NCBI GenBank assembly: GCA_009192285.1
Contig: WBVU01000008.1
Location: forward strand, 868,001 to 932,000
Direction: 5' to 3'
From: Morchella semilibera
Lineage: Eukaryota > Ascomycota > Pezizomycetes > Pezizales > Morchellaceae
Length of the DNA: 64,000 nt
A program made the translations under genes and the position numbers. Position 1 is the stretch's first letter. Each line of letters opens with the position of its first letter. The notes beneath the pieces are model-generated. The model saw only the letters and a program-made list of their open reading frames with translations. It was not told the origin of the DNA and ran no database searches. This document shows, one piece after another, positions 44,324 to 55,800 of this stretch.

Positions 44324-44957
44324 TGTGACGGAGTAACCCGACGCAAAGAAGAAGATGGCAATGATGACGCAGAGAGACTCGAGGAGCACAGTGTACTCGA
44401 CGAGGGGGCCGATGAAGACAGGAACAACGCCAGGCAGGCACAAGCACAGGCACCGGCGAAGACAAAGGCAAGAGCAAGGGCACAAGAGCACAGAGCAGGG
44501 AGAGTGAGGACCGAAGGGACCTCAACGAGAACGATGAGGGACACTATGAGTTTCCTCTAGTCAGAGGATCGAGTCTTTGGTACGAGAGGCTATGGCTTTA
44601 GAAATAGGAGTTGATTCCTATGTACCGAGATAACAGGAAGACGAGACAGAGAGAAAAGAAAGAAAGAACTAAGGAAAACATCTATCTCGACTATTTAACA
44701 CACCTCCTCCACTAGTCCAATATGACTCACACCTCCGCTCATAGAACCTCATAGAAACCTGTTACTACCACACCCCGTAATCCTCCCCACCATCTCCGCG
44801 ATTCTACATTACCAATCCATCACGCCATCGAACCTCCCAAAATCTAATGACGACAGCCTCCACCTCGCACTCCCCGCTCTCGCTTAACATTTCCCTAACA
44901 ACCACAACCGTACATCGCCTACCGAACTGTCGGGACAAATGCCAAGACGCCGGGACA
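44324..44957 (-). repeat. nested solo LTR, family D, first insert
   Basis: 634 bp from TGTGACGGAG to GCCGGGACA with perfect target duplications ATAGG (44319-44323 and 44958-44962) in the outer LTR. Contains an open stretch rich in Gln-Ala and Lys-Ala (QAQAPAKTKARA) that is part of the LTR, not an independent gene. Confidence 0.85.
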
Positions 44958-45212
44958 ATAGGAATCTACTCCTAGTTCTAAGCCATAACTTCTCGTATCA
45001 AAGACTCTGTCTTCCGGAAAGAGGAAACCAATAATATCTCTCATTGTTCTCGTTGAGGTCCATCTGGTCCTCACTTCCCCTGCTCTGTGCCCTTGTGCCT
45101 TGCCTTTGCCTTCACTGGTGCCTGTGCTTGTGCCTGCCCAGTGTTATCCTTGTCCTTGTCTGTCTCCTCGTCGCTAAAGCTGTGCTCCTCGGGTCCTTCT
45201 GCGTCATCATTA

Positions 45213-45843
45213 TGTGACGGAGTAACTCGACGTAAAGAAGAAGATGATAATGATGACGCAGAGGGACCCGAGGAGCACAGCCTACTAAGCGACGAGGAAA
45301 CCGACAAAGACAAAGGCAACACCGGGCAGGCACAAGCACAGGCAGCGGCGAAGGCAGAGGCAAGGGCAAAGACACAGGGGCACAGAGCAGGGAGAGTGAG
45401 GACCAGATGGACCGCAACGAGAACGATGAGAAGTACTATGGATTTCCCCTTGTCAGAGGATCAAGATTTGGTACGAGAAGCTATGGCTTAGGAATAGGAG
45501 TTGATTCCTATGTACCGAGATAACAGGAAGACGAGACAGAGAGGAAAGAGAAAAAACTAAGGAAAACATCTACCTCCGCTATTTAACACCCCTCCTCCAC
45601 TAGTCCGCTATGACTCATACATTAGCTCATAGAAACCCACAGAACTCTGTCGCATCCACACCTCGTATTCCTCCCCACCACCTTCACTATTTACATTACA
45701 AATCCATCACGCCATAGAAGCTCATAGAATCCCCATAACGTCATACCTGTAATATAAACCCGTCCTCGCTTAACATTCCCTTATCCACCACAACCATACA
45801 TCGCCTACCGGGCTGTCGGGACCGATGCCAAGACGCCGGGACA
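45213..45843 (-). repeat. nested solo LTR, family D, second insert
   Basis: 631 bp from TGTGACGGAG to GCCGGGACA. Flanking CATTA and CAGTG match at only three of five positions, so this insertion is probably older or its flanks have drifted. Confidence 0.8.
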
Positions 45844-45888
45844 CAGTGTCATCTTCTTCTTTAAATCGGGTTACTCGGTCACAATGGA

Positions 45889-46731
45889 GTATCTACGAGT
45901 CGAGGGGGAAGCAAGGGGGAACAGCCGGCCCGAGGGCGAAAGAACAACAAAGCAGTACAGCAAGGCAACAGCGATTCATTACTGAATATGATAGTAGAGA
46001 CTTGGAGGCCTAGCTCTACCTCCTGAAGAAAGGAGAGGTAGGGCTTAGGCAAGGAACGTATTAAGGAGACCTTTAGTAGAGGTAAAGTGTGTATTGAAGT
46101 ATTTACTAGATTTCAAGTGAGAAGACGTTGTGTAGAGAGGAAAGGAAGACAGCATGGTGTGACCGCGGCCCTTTATAATCTTCCCTACTTAACGATCGAC
46201 TCCCTTTCCTCGACGAAGAAAAGAAAGGAAACAGCGAAAGATACAGGTAACAGTGATCCTCAGGAGCACTGGTGGCCAATCCAAGGAGGTATAGCATAAG
46301 GAAAAAATGGAAAGAAATACAGAGTAACTATACAAGGGTCTTCGGAACGCAAGTGGTTAACAAGAAGACAAGGCCTAATGAACTATCAGCAACGTCTATC
46401 TGGAGGGTAGTATGTTGTTACCGGCAGCCCAGTCTAGACGCACCTCAAGCCCAAAGCGGAAGAGGGAAGGGAAGTAAGGAAACATCAAAAGAACTTGAAC
46501 ATATATTGTGATTGGCCCTGAACAAGAACCTATAAGCGAATACTGTGGGGGGGAGTACAGGATAAGGAAATAGAAAAACATTAATGCGGAACATAGGAAA
46601 CCCTGCACCAAACCACTGAACTGATCATTATACTAATCCCCGATCTCTAGGTGAGATCGCTTAACAAGCCTGCATCGTCCCTATCAGCGTGCTAACCCTC
46701 CATGTACCCTTTATCAGCTTCGCTAACGGTC
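45889..46731. other. repeat-like sequence, unassigned
   Basis: No gene recognised. Purine-rich and TTTATAATC-containing sequence looks transposon-derived, but I could not place it in a family. Confidence 0.35.
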
Positions 46732-46968
46732 CAGTCCTGGACTGCGCCCGACTAATCAAAAAGACTAGTGTGGACTATGGACTGCGTTCAATCAAGGGTT
46801 TTGGACTGCAGTTGGACTATAGGACGGTGTAGGGTAATATCATGATGGGAAAAAAGCAATTATGTAAATTTTGACGCCCTTATTTTCCTATTCATTATTC
46901 CTATTGCTGTATATGACTACCTATTGATACACCACACATAGGTATCACCACGCATGCCAGTGACTTTG

Positions 46969-48645
46969 TTATTGAACTATATACATATACTGCTTGGTAT
47001 AATCCCAGATATTTTGGTGGGTAAAGAAAACAAAGCTTGTTCTGTCCCCCTCATACTCAGTCAGGTAATGTTCCAAGATAGATGCCTTGAACATAATGAC
47101 ATCGCCAGGCTTAAAATCAAGCTTGACATTCAAGGCAGGGATAACAAGATATCCTTTTGTGAATTTGCTGCACATATCATCATAGTGTATCCATCCTTCC
47201 TATCTCCTCCATCCATATGGGGTTTGACTCTTAGGTTGCGTAGAAGGGCAAGACCATGGAAGGGAAACCGGCGACTGGTTGTAAAGTTGTTCCAAGCGCT
47301 AGTTTTTCTGGTTGTCCTAACACGGGAGAGTGCAGCATAATAGTCGGTAGGGTCCATCACTTCATAAACCATGCCAATGACTTGTAGAATAGGCGCAATA
47401 TCTTGAAAAAAATCAATACAGGTTTGTTGTTTGGAGGCGGTGTCAACAAGGTGCGCTGAAATAACAGGTTTTTTAGTTTTTTGATTGCCCCTGAGCAAAC
47501 CACCATGCAAAATGCCACAACCCGACTACACCATTGTTAGGAACCTCAATCGTTGTACTGTTTTTATGTCTCTTGTCGGTTGTAGGCGGCTTCGGAGGTT
47601 TGTAGTTAGTTTGGAGTTTAATAATAGCGGCGTCCACTTCAGTGATAAGTTGTTGACCACAGACAGATCCCCAAGGCAAATTAATTGCATTTTTCCAAAA
47701 CACAAATAATTTTTGGCTGTCGCTGGAGTTGATGATGGTATTGGAGTTGATGACGGGAATTTTTTTCTGCAAACGCTAGAATTATAGAGTCTTCTTGGGC
47801 AACAAGCTTTTTTCTGGACTCTTCGATGAGCAATGATTGGGAAAGGGTGGCAGTAGTAGTGATAAAGGTATTGTGTAGAGGTTTGCAGAGGTTGCGGAGA
47901 ATTCTTGAGGTTTCGGGAAGCTCATTATTTTTGAAGTTTTTCTTGACAAACAAAATCTTCAACATTTTTAATTAAAGAAGGGAAAGAAGAATTTTCAGAG
48001 AGGGTAACAGAGGTGGCAGAGGTGGCGGGAGTGGCAGAGGTATGTCACGGCGTATCTTGGGCGCTAGGAAACGGAAGGAGGAATTAGTAATTCGTATCGG
48101 GTTTTTCTCGGGTTGGACAGATCGGGTATTAGTATGAGGATCGGCTATGGGTAACAAGTATTCCTTCTTTAGGTTTCTATGGGATCCCGTGGTACGGATT
48201 AGTAAGTAACGGTATGGGATTGCTATATATAGGGGATGGGAGTTCCTTTGTCTTTCCCTTTCTTCTTTCCTTACGCAACCTCCTGTTATTAAATCCTTCT
48301 CTTTGGATTCCTGTCTCTAGTTTAGTTTGGTCTTCTTTCTTTCTGGTTCGTATTTACAATATACTTGGTTATACTCTTTACCTCCGCCTCCGCTATCGGT
48401 TGTGCCCCTTGGTGACACCGTGTCCTGAACCTGCTCGCCTCGGTTAACCCCTTGGCCTCCTGTCTTACTCCGACTCGCACATGCCAGTAATCCGAATCGT
48501 CTACTGGTACCTTCGCATCCACGTTCTAATCAGAGAATCCCTGTGGACCCTCTGCCCGACTCTGCTTCTATTATAGATCTTCCTTGTATCCGTTCTCCCT
48601 GGCCTCGCTCCGTAACAAGGTAGCGGAAGTGATAGGGAAATCCAT
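46969..48645 (-). pseudogene. TET/JBP-like 2-oxoglutarate/Fe(II) dioxygenase
   Basis: The start is at 48645 (MDFPITSATS, then ATPATSATSV after the LTR). A later part shows CIDFFQDIAP, FPFHGLALLRNLRVKPHMDG with the iron-binding H-x-D, and then GYLVIPALNVKLDFKPGD, FKASILEHYL with the distal histidine, and EGDRTSFVFFTHQN with the 2-oxoglutarate-binding arginine. This is the layout of the fungal TET/JBP-type family, which oxidises 5-methylpyrimidines in DNA and is often linked to transposons. The coding sequence changes frame several times (for example near 47140-47175) and is split by a solo LTR at 48043-48617, so it is inactive as it stands. Introns could explain some frame changes. Confidence 0.6.
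48043..48617 (+). repeat. solo LTR of the Gypsy-1/Gypsy-2 family
   Basis: Starts TGTCACGGCGTATCTTGGG, ends CTCCGTAACA, with perfect target duplications AGGTA (48038-48042 and 48618-48622). Orientation is opposite to the LTR sequences of the two full elements as read on the plus strand. It sits in the first exon of the dioxygenase gene. Confidence 0.85.
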
Positions 48646-48863
48646 TGTTAACACAGCAATTTATTAGGAGCAGTGACGCATACCCATAAGTGCCCAGAAT
48701 AAAATAAAAGCTGTGACACAATAATATTTTATTTTGTTGTGGTTCACGATGGAGTTGTGAAGATATGGAGGAAAGAAGAGAGGTAGGGGAGCCGGCGCCT
48801 TTAAGTAGGGCTGGTGGCGGATAAAGCCAGATGTCACATAGAGCGGAAACTAAAGTTAAATTA

Positions 48864-48864
<1 letters not shown>

Positions 48865-48899
<35 letters not shown>
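48865..48899 (+). repeat. 35-base poly(A) tract
   Basis: An uninterrupted run of 35 A lies between the dioxygenase start and the hAT transposase stop. Could be the tail of a retroposed (SINE-like) sequence occupying about 48646-48864. Confidence 0.8.
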
Positions 48900-48902
<3 letters not shown>

Positions 48903-48967
48903 GCCAAAATTGAAAAGTAAAAAAAGAATTTTTTTCTTTGCCGGATGAAAATGTAAAAATCCCAATT

Positions 48968-51400
48968 CTAGTTTTTAAGCTGCGTGGCAGTAAGAGAATC
49001 TCTTTCGCTTCTAACAAGGAAATCAGATATGTCACCGGCTTGATTAAAAGAAATTAAACCCGCCCGTGCCCATGACTTTTGACATTCTCCCGCTTCAATT
49101 GTACCTTCGTCAGGCCTATTTCTCCTGTTCGTAATTGATTGTTTCGCGCTGTACATTACAATTCATATTAGTTAAAATTCAGTAATATCTTTGACGGGAA
49201 ATTTACCTGCTAAATGCTCGTTCACATTCAGTTGACATGGCTGGCGTAGAAAATGCATCAAGGGCAAATATAGATAGACGTGGATATAATGGCCTTGAAT
49301 TTCTCCACCATGGAATCGGGAGACCTATCTCATGTCTATTTTGAGATATCCAATGAAGATAGCGGGTAAGTTCATCTTCAATTGAATCTGGGTCCAGACG
49401 AGGCTTTTTAAAGCTTCGTACTTTTTTATAAGTATTGGGATCTAGAGTTTCTTTCGGAGATTGAGGAGTAACGGTGGATGTACTGTGCAACTGAATTGGC
49501 TTAATATGATGATTCCCATAGGGATTTGAACCACAGCTCTAGCTTTTATACCCCACTCTGGTCTATCCCCCAACGGACTCTATATCATCAAAGAAATTGT
49601 CCATGTCGGGATGTAAGACAATTGACGCACATATAATTGGGCTTAACTGATCGATAGAATAATATTTTCCACTTCTGATAGATAATTCAAGTGAGGTTAT
49701 ATCGATTGGAAGATTGGCCGCTGTTTTTGGTGTCCAGTATCCGCGTACAACTCAAATGATGGATAAATGTATAAGAGAACTGGGTAAGGTGATCCTTCTA
49801 GGAGATATGTTATCTTAAAAGGCTTCAAAAGAACAAAGTCTTCCGCCAGAACAACACATTCGGGATAGCTGATCCTTCCTATTATAGGCTTGGGGCATTC
49901 GTATTCTCAGAAGTTGGTGGACATGAAAATCAATTGCATGCCTCAATTTGAGGGCTCTTTCGAGTCCATCATAATCTCCAGTCCACCTTGTAACATTGCC
50001 CAAAATCAATGTTTTCGCTTGCGTAGATGACCCCAAAATTGAATTGACCGAGTTGCAAAAAGCTTCCCGTCTTTGTGGGCTGCCTTGAATCCAAACTGTA
50101 ATATTCCGAAGCTTTCCGAGAGGCCCAATCTTTCTCCATCGCTCAATCTCAATATTCTCTTGCTAGCAATTCTTTGTCTTAGAGGGATACGCAAGTTTTG
50201 CATTGGATATTTTTGCCGTTAAAATCTTTGACACCAAATTCAAAATTGTCGTAGCAACTACATATCGGGTTCTCAACTGTCACAATTGGTTGTTGACATG
50301 GGGTCGTGTGGCTTGCTGGACGGCAAATCTGTCTTGGTTTATTAATTTGACTATCAATAAACCGAAGAGCTGTAAGATTGTTGCCTGCGTTATCTAGTGT
50401 AAAAAAACCTAAGGAGCTCTGTACCTGGTAACCTCTTACGACCGCCCAAACAACACTTCCTTGATTTTCCCCACTGTGTGCACCTAATAATCTCCATAAA
50501 CCTAGCAATGCATGGTTGAACGTGCCTTCCTCGTTTAACCAATATGCCACTACAGCTAACAATGCTAGATTATTTTGGGAGGTCCAGAGATCGAAACTCA
50601 AATGAATAGAGGATATTGAATTGCTTAACGCATTTCTAATTGAGTTTTGGTTAAATAAAGAGGATTCATTAATCCATGAACTAATAATCGTAAAAGATTT
50701 TGGCATTGCTTTGCCTAATTCTGTATACAATGCTTGCTAATAAACTATTAACATAGTTTATTGAAATAAAAAAAATTATTGTGTGACTTACGACTGCACA
50801 TAGATATATAAGTAAATACCTCAATGTTGAGGAAACGGCTTGTTGGAAAGGAACATTCAAGTTGTTAGATATTATCCATCTAACATAGAGTTGTTTGAAT
50901 ATGTCGCTGTTAAAAATTATTTTGACTGGTTCCATTAAGGGATTGTTGATTGCCGGCTGACTGAATTGCGCTCCCAAAACTTGACTTCCGCCGCCGATGT
51001 TGGGAATAGAATCCCGTAGTTCTCCATTTTGATGAAAACCATGGGCTCGACAAGATAGGTTATAGAATTTTTTGGTTGTTGTATCGGAATAGTTGGGGAG
51101 TACTTGGTTTGGAACCTATTATTTAATTTAATAATCAAACTTAAAAGTTAAGGCAACATTTATCTTACACAAATTACATCTCCATCTATCTTTTACAACT
51201 CCATTCCGATCACTACTTTGAATAACCGAACCATGTTTCCAAGCCCAACTAGTTCTTTCCTTTGGCTTTTGTTGAAAAGCAGCCGGAACTTGTGAGGCTC
51301 TAGTTAATCGGGGGTCAGCTACTGACGGTGCAGTATCGGCAATCGATGGCTCATAAATTGAGCTGTTTGCCGTACGGGAGGTATCCTCATTGAATGACAT
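48968..51400 (-). pseudogene. hAT transposase
   Basis: From the start at 51400: a BED zinc finger (SWAWKHGSVI, RWRCNLC); a central part at 50730-50179 with IHLSFDLWTSQNN, LLAVVAYWLNEEG and FFTLDNAGNN; and the C-terminal dimerisation region at 49490-49203 (LTRYLHWISQ, IPWWRNSRPLYPRLS, FALDAFSTPAMS, TECERAFSR). A GTAAAT donor follows and the last exon, to 48968, has AKQSITNRRNRPD and ECQKSWARAGLI, the usual hAT tail. The middle section (about 49500-50180) is interrupted in several frames, so the gene is degraded. A tRNA-like B-box stretch sits near 49515-49560. Confidence 0.75.
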
Positions 51401-51579
51401 TTTTATATATGGCTTTTGTGAAATTGTTTCTGTTTGTATTAACCTTGCTGTGAATCCGAAGCTCTTGAAATAATTCTAAAAAATAAAATTCAGGAGAATC
51501 ACCGCAGTTGTTATACCTCATCAGTTTCTATATATTCTATTATGGCATCTTTGTTGGCATACTATACCCAAAATGTATA

Positions 51580-51760
51580 CTTATGCAGTCCATAGTCCGT
51601 AGTCCCGTCCTGCTGATGGACGGACTGTCTTGGCTGAAACACTGCGGTCGACTGCAGTCGACTGCAGTCCACCATAGTCCGTCCTACTTTTTGGACTACC
51701 TGGCTTGGCATAGTCGACTACAGTCGACTGCAGTCGGACTGAACGGCTGGCGGCGCTGCC
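51580..51760. repeat. GTCGACTGCAG/AGTCC repeat cluster
   Basis: Short palindromic units AGTCGACTGCAGTCGACTGC and CATAGTCCGTAGTCC repeat here; related units (GGACTATGGACTGCG, GGACTGCAGTTGGACTA) occur at 46731-46830. They look like subterminal transposase-binding repeats of the hAT element. Confidence 0.65.
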
Positions 51761-51795
51761 CTTTATATTGTCGGGAGACCTGTGATCTGCTAAGG

Positions 51796-52640
51796 CTAGA
51801 TGAGTCCATGACATAATGCTCCTACAATAGAGGGTGTTTTGTGAAAACTAGCAGCATCGAAAATGAAAAGACCAAATGAATTTGGTGCTTCAGTTCTGAC
51901 TGATGATCGAGTGACTTGAGACAATATATCCTCGGTAGGATAATCTCTATGCATTACAGGAACTAATTGTTGATTAATCCAATCTAAAATTATCGCCTCA
52001 TTTGTGTATCCCTCTTTGTTTAATTTCACCGTAACTCGATTGTCGTATTGTTGTAATTCAATATCTGGTAAATTGCTTTTTCCATGAAACAAAATGCATG
52101 GCTTTAGCATCCTACCATCAATCAAAATAATGAGTTGAATAGTAGCCTGCCGTTTATCTCAGCCACTTTTCTCTGCCTTGGCCCATAACATAGATGAACC
52201 TTATAATTCATAAGTATGTACAGATAAATACTCAAATGGAGGAGGTGTTTGGTCCATGTTACCGATCCTGCATATTGTAGCTCGTTCTAAATTGCTTGAA
52301 GGGGAAATATATTGAACTGTCGCTTTCTGAATTGTAGAAAAATCATGGAAATGTAGGTTCCTATGGTGGTTGAATTGGATATGGTTGATTATTGGAGTGA
52401 GATAATCCTGTGGTATCTTGTGAGCATGGTTGGTGGTGAATCTAATAGTGATTTTGTTACGCGACAGGAACTCTAAAAATCATCCTTGGGAAAAAAAAAA
52501 GTCTGAAACAGGCCGATCTGAATAACACTCTGAAAATGCTTTTTTACAGGCAAATCTAAAACAGCCTCGTCGCACTAATTGACCATTCCTTCTCCAAAAT
52601 AGGAAGCATTCATACACAATCTCATCTCACTCATCCCAAT
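51796..52640 (-). pseudogene. second pogo-type transposase remnant
   Basis: Minus-strand pieces read FLSRNKITIRFTTNHAHKIP, then NMDQTPPPFEYL (first catalytic aspartate), then 52125-51796 with MLKPCILFHGKSNLP, VTVKLNKEGYTNEAIILDW and FGLFIFDAASFHKT (second aspartate region). Same family as the copy at 24.4 kb but clearly different in sequence. The frame is interrupted and the 3' end is missing at the hAT border. Confidence 0.7.
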
Positions 52641-54087
52641 GGCAGTGTGTAATTTTCCGAATTTTCCTATCCTTTTTGATCCCTCACAAAATATCATTTT
52701 CATCTCGGCACCAAAAGGATATACAAGATGGTGGAACTCCACCAAAATGATATGAAACCTCCAAGAGAGTTGAGACTCGCTTTCTAACTCCTGTCATGTT
52801 TCCTTCTTCAAGTATTGATGGTGTCGCCCAGTAGGATAGCACCTCTATTTTTTTTTGCTTGTATAGGACCGCCTCGCTTCGAATTCTGTTGGAAAGGATC
52901 TGAATGTCCGTTGTCTTTCTGCTATAGGAACACGGACCTGTCCTGGTCGCTGTACTTGAAGATATGGATTTGAAATCGTGGTAAGCATCAGACTTCCGAT
53001 GTGGGATAAAGGTAGCGGGGTCAATCCTGTTGATAGAGATACAACATGGTTACAAGCATCCAGTAAAAAGCTGAGCGTTTTCATGCAATGTCAGCCTGGC
53101 CCCATTCGTTATTGTCCAGTTTTTGCGGTATGGTGCGGCGGATCTTAAAAGTGACAGCAAATTCCGCTAATAGCTTTTTATTAAGACAAGATATTCAAAA
53201 TCTTTCTAATAATGGAGTAGTGATAGTGAATATAACAGAGCCATACTAACGGTTAGGAGAATAGTTTTCACCGGGCCTGTTATAGGTTCAGAGTTATTGA
53301 TAGAGCCCACCAGTTACAGTGATAGGGAAGTACCTGCAGTGAGGACCGCAACGTGCTGCAAGTGTACCTACCTTCTGACCGCTAGGGTGGAGATCTATTC
53401 ATGGAAGGTTAGGCTGACGAGTCTAGGCCTTGTCAGTGAATAAGAGGACTGGCTGGAGAAAGGTCTCCAAGTGCTGGGCATCTCCAGTATCCCTCTGTGC
53501 ATGAATAGTCCTGCTGCAGGTGGCAGTGGCTATGCCCGGGAATAATCTACAATAAGTTACACCTCTGTAGCCACCTTGAGGTAGACTATCTGAGCGGAGA
53601 TTTATCTATTGCAGGCCTGGAGTTGTGTGACAGCCAGGCTGCAGGTGATCCTTGACCCTGGCTAAGAGTACTTATGCTAGGACCGGAAACACCCGCTAGC
53701 GCTTAGGAAGAAGTGGGGTAGCGGAGGAATTGTTTCCGCTCCAAAACAGAGTTCTCACCGGAACTTAGTAAGAGCGGTAGAATGCAGGAAATAGAGAGAT
53801 TTGGAGTATAAGTAGTCATCTCCATTCCGGCCACCTGTTCTAGTTTTTCCTGATCATCAGTTGTAACAAGCGGAAGAAGACCCTTAAGATTATTTTAGGT
53901 CTACCAGAAGAATCTTTTCTCTCTAAACCTAACTTCTATCTTCTATCGGCCCTCTTGTCTCCTATACTCTTGTCTAGTAGAGGCAGAGCCCCATCATAGT
54001 GAATACTTCAATTAAACAGATTTTTGATATTTTCACTTGTTCAAAAGTTATTAGAGTTTGAATTTGCATGTTATTGTATATAAAAGT
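52641..54087. other. transposon-derived sequence, unassigned
   Basis: No gene recognised. The stretch 53.1-54.0 kb has a GTATAAGTAG core and pyrimidine-rich downstream sequence like an LTR, but I could not define ends. Confidence 0.35.
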
Positions 54088-54312
54088 GTCCCAGCGTCTT
54101 GGCATCGGGCTCAGTGGTTTGGTAGTCATAACGCTATTGTGATTAAAAGGGACAAGTGAGATAGCGAAGAGAGTGAAGATGTTGCCACCAGATCCCATGT
54201 GCTTCGGTTATAAAAAGGATCAGTAATAGGATTTAATGAGATTGTGGGGAGGAATAGTGCAATGTGTGATTGTACTGAGTTTCTATGAGTTTTTATGAGC
54301 TGGTGTATGAGT
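54088..54312 (+). repeat. family D LTR fragment
   Basis: Begins TGTCCCAGCGTCTTGGCATC and follows the family D LTR until GTATGAG, where an opposite-orientation copy begins. Confidence 0.7.
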
Positions 54313-54850
54313 GTGACAGAGTTACTGGGCACAACGTGACAGATGACAATGATGATGCAGCAGAACTTGAAAAGCACAGCCAGCAAAATGAGAACACTAA
54401 CGAGGATAAGAAGAACGCCGGGCGGGAGCAAGCACAGGCACCGGCGAAGGCAAAAGCAAGGGCAAAGACACAGGAACTACAGAGCAGGGAGAGTGAGGAC
54501 GGGATGGACCTCAACGTGAACGATAAGATATATTATTGGCTTCCTTGTTTTACCGAAGGAAGGTTTTAGAATAAGCGTGGACTATGGCTTGGTACATAGG
54601 AATATATTTCCATATAGCAAAATAACGGGAAGATGAAATGAAGAGAAAAGAAAGAAAGAACTAAGGAGAACATCTATGTCCACTATTTAACACTTCTCCC
54701 CCAACAGTCTAGTATGACTCACACATCAGCCCATAGAAACATAGAGAAATCCATTGCAATCACACTCCGTATTTCTCCCCACCATCCCGCCAAAACCTAT
54801 TACCAATTCTCCTTGCAACCGAAGCTCATGGAACCTAGTACGCACGCAAC
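54313..54850 (-). repeat. family D LTR copy, opposite orientation, truncated
   Basis: Begins TGTGACAGAGTTACTGGGC and follows the inverse of the family D LTR, including the QAQAPAKAKARAK-encoding part, up to about 54850. The same inverted pairing as at 44 kb suggests repeated self-targeting. Confidence 0.7.
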
Positions 54851-55800
54851 CCCAACCCTGGAACTGATTTTTGAAAATAACTCAACAACCAGCAGAGATA
54901 TCATCAAACCGACTTCAGATCCATCATCTCTATCTCAACCTGCACCAAATCACCAACTCCTGAAATTCGAGCTCTTCTTTTACAGGAGTTGCTCTGAATT
55001 TCCGCTTTTTTTCTGCTATTTTTTACCCTACCTTGCTGCCAAACCAGCCTCGGGCAAGAGTTCTGCCAAGCCATCCTCACCCACCCCACCAAATCCCTAG
55101 TGCCACACCCACTAGCCTCAACACGTCTGAAGGGGTTGAGCAATCCCTGTCAGGCATGCCGTCATCCCCTCCCTGTTCAAAGTCAGATGACAGGGAAGGA
55201 TATGGGAGTTAGAGATGACGATAGCATAGCTATGGATAGAAGCGAACCCGAGGACCATATCTAAGTTCCTAACAGAGATCTTCTAGCCTCCAATGGCCAA
55301 CAACACATAATTATACCAACTAAAAGAGTATTATTTCAATCTAATGAAAATATTTCTGGAAAAACACAGGCTCTACCAGGACGTTCTGGTCGGCCTATTT
55401 CGTTTGAATCCTCAAACTACATCAATCAACCACTATGGGATTGCGTCCAAAATCTCACATCATGGAATACCAAAATCGAATAACTGAATACCGAAATCAA
55501 AGAACAAAATACCGAAATCAGAGAACAAAATCAACAGCTCATAACTCGGATTCAAGCATTGCAGACCTTTGTTAATTCAGTCCTTGCCGCCAGAAACCAA
55601 AACAACAATGAAATGAAGAGCGAATTGATGCAATAGCTAAATCTATGAAAGCTTCAGCAATACAGAAAGATATACCACAATTATTAGCCCAGAACAATAT
55701 ATCAGGCCCGGCAAACTCCAAACCTCAACTCAGCAAGGGAGCTCAAGGAAAACAACCAGTCTGTTCGAATGAGCATATTCAACCTGTCCAGCCACAGGAG
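54851..55800 (+). pseudogene. coiled-coil ORF fragment, possibly retrotransposon ORF1
   Basis: Frames read TLELIFENNSTTSRDI, SLSQPAPNHQ, then a helical coiled-coil stretch (IREQNQQLITRIQALQTFVN) and KASAIQKDIPQLLAQNN. The layout resembles the nucleic-acid-binding first protein of fungal non-LTR elements, but no reverse transcriptase is present. Cut at the right by a family D LTR. Confidence 0.3.

Larger units (their letters stand above)
43985..45883 (+). repeat. solo LTR (family D) with two nested solo LTRs
   Basis: The outer LTR starts TGTCCCGGC and ends CGGTCACA and has perfect target duplications ATGGA (43980-43984 and 45884-45888). It is interrupted by two full LTRs of the same family in the opposite orientation (44324-44957 and 45213-45843). 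Removing those leaves about 630 bp, the size of each insert. The promoter-like part contains GTTAAATAGCGG and a long TTCTTTCTTTC tract. Confidence 0.85.
46732..51741 (-). mobile_element. candidate hAT transposon carrying a dioxygenase gene
   Basis: Both edges hold clusters of GGACT/AGTCC motifs. The left edge begins CAGTCCTGGACTGCGCCC; the inverse of the right edge begins CAGTCCGACTGCAGTCGACT. Flanks share AACGG (not a perfect 8-bp duplication). Inside on the minus strand are a hAT transposase (48968-51400) and a TET/JBP-like dioxygenase (46969-48645). The boundaries are inferred; if they are right the dioxygenase is cargo. Confidence 0.5.

Noticed and set aside
43985-44957. Apparent foldback or DIRS-like element with 340-bp inverted ends
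   Set aside because: Target duplications and LTR ends show two overlapping solo LTRs in opposite orientation instead.
48530-48907. Minus-strand frame beginning with a Phe run
   Set aside because: The Phe run is the complement of the poly(A) tract and the rest lies in a solo LTR.
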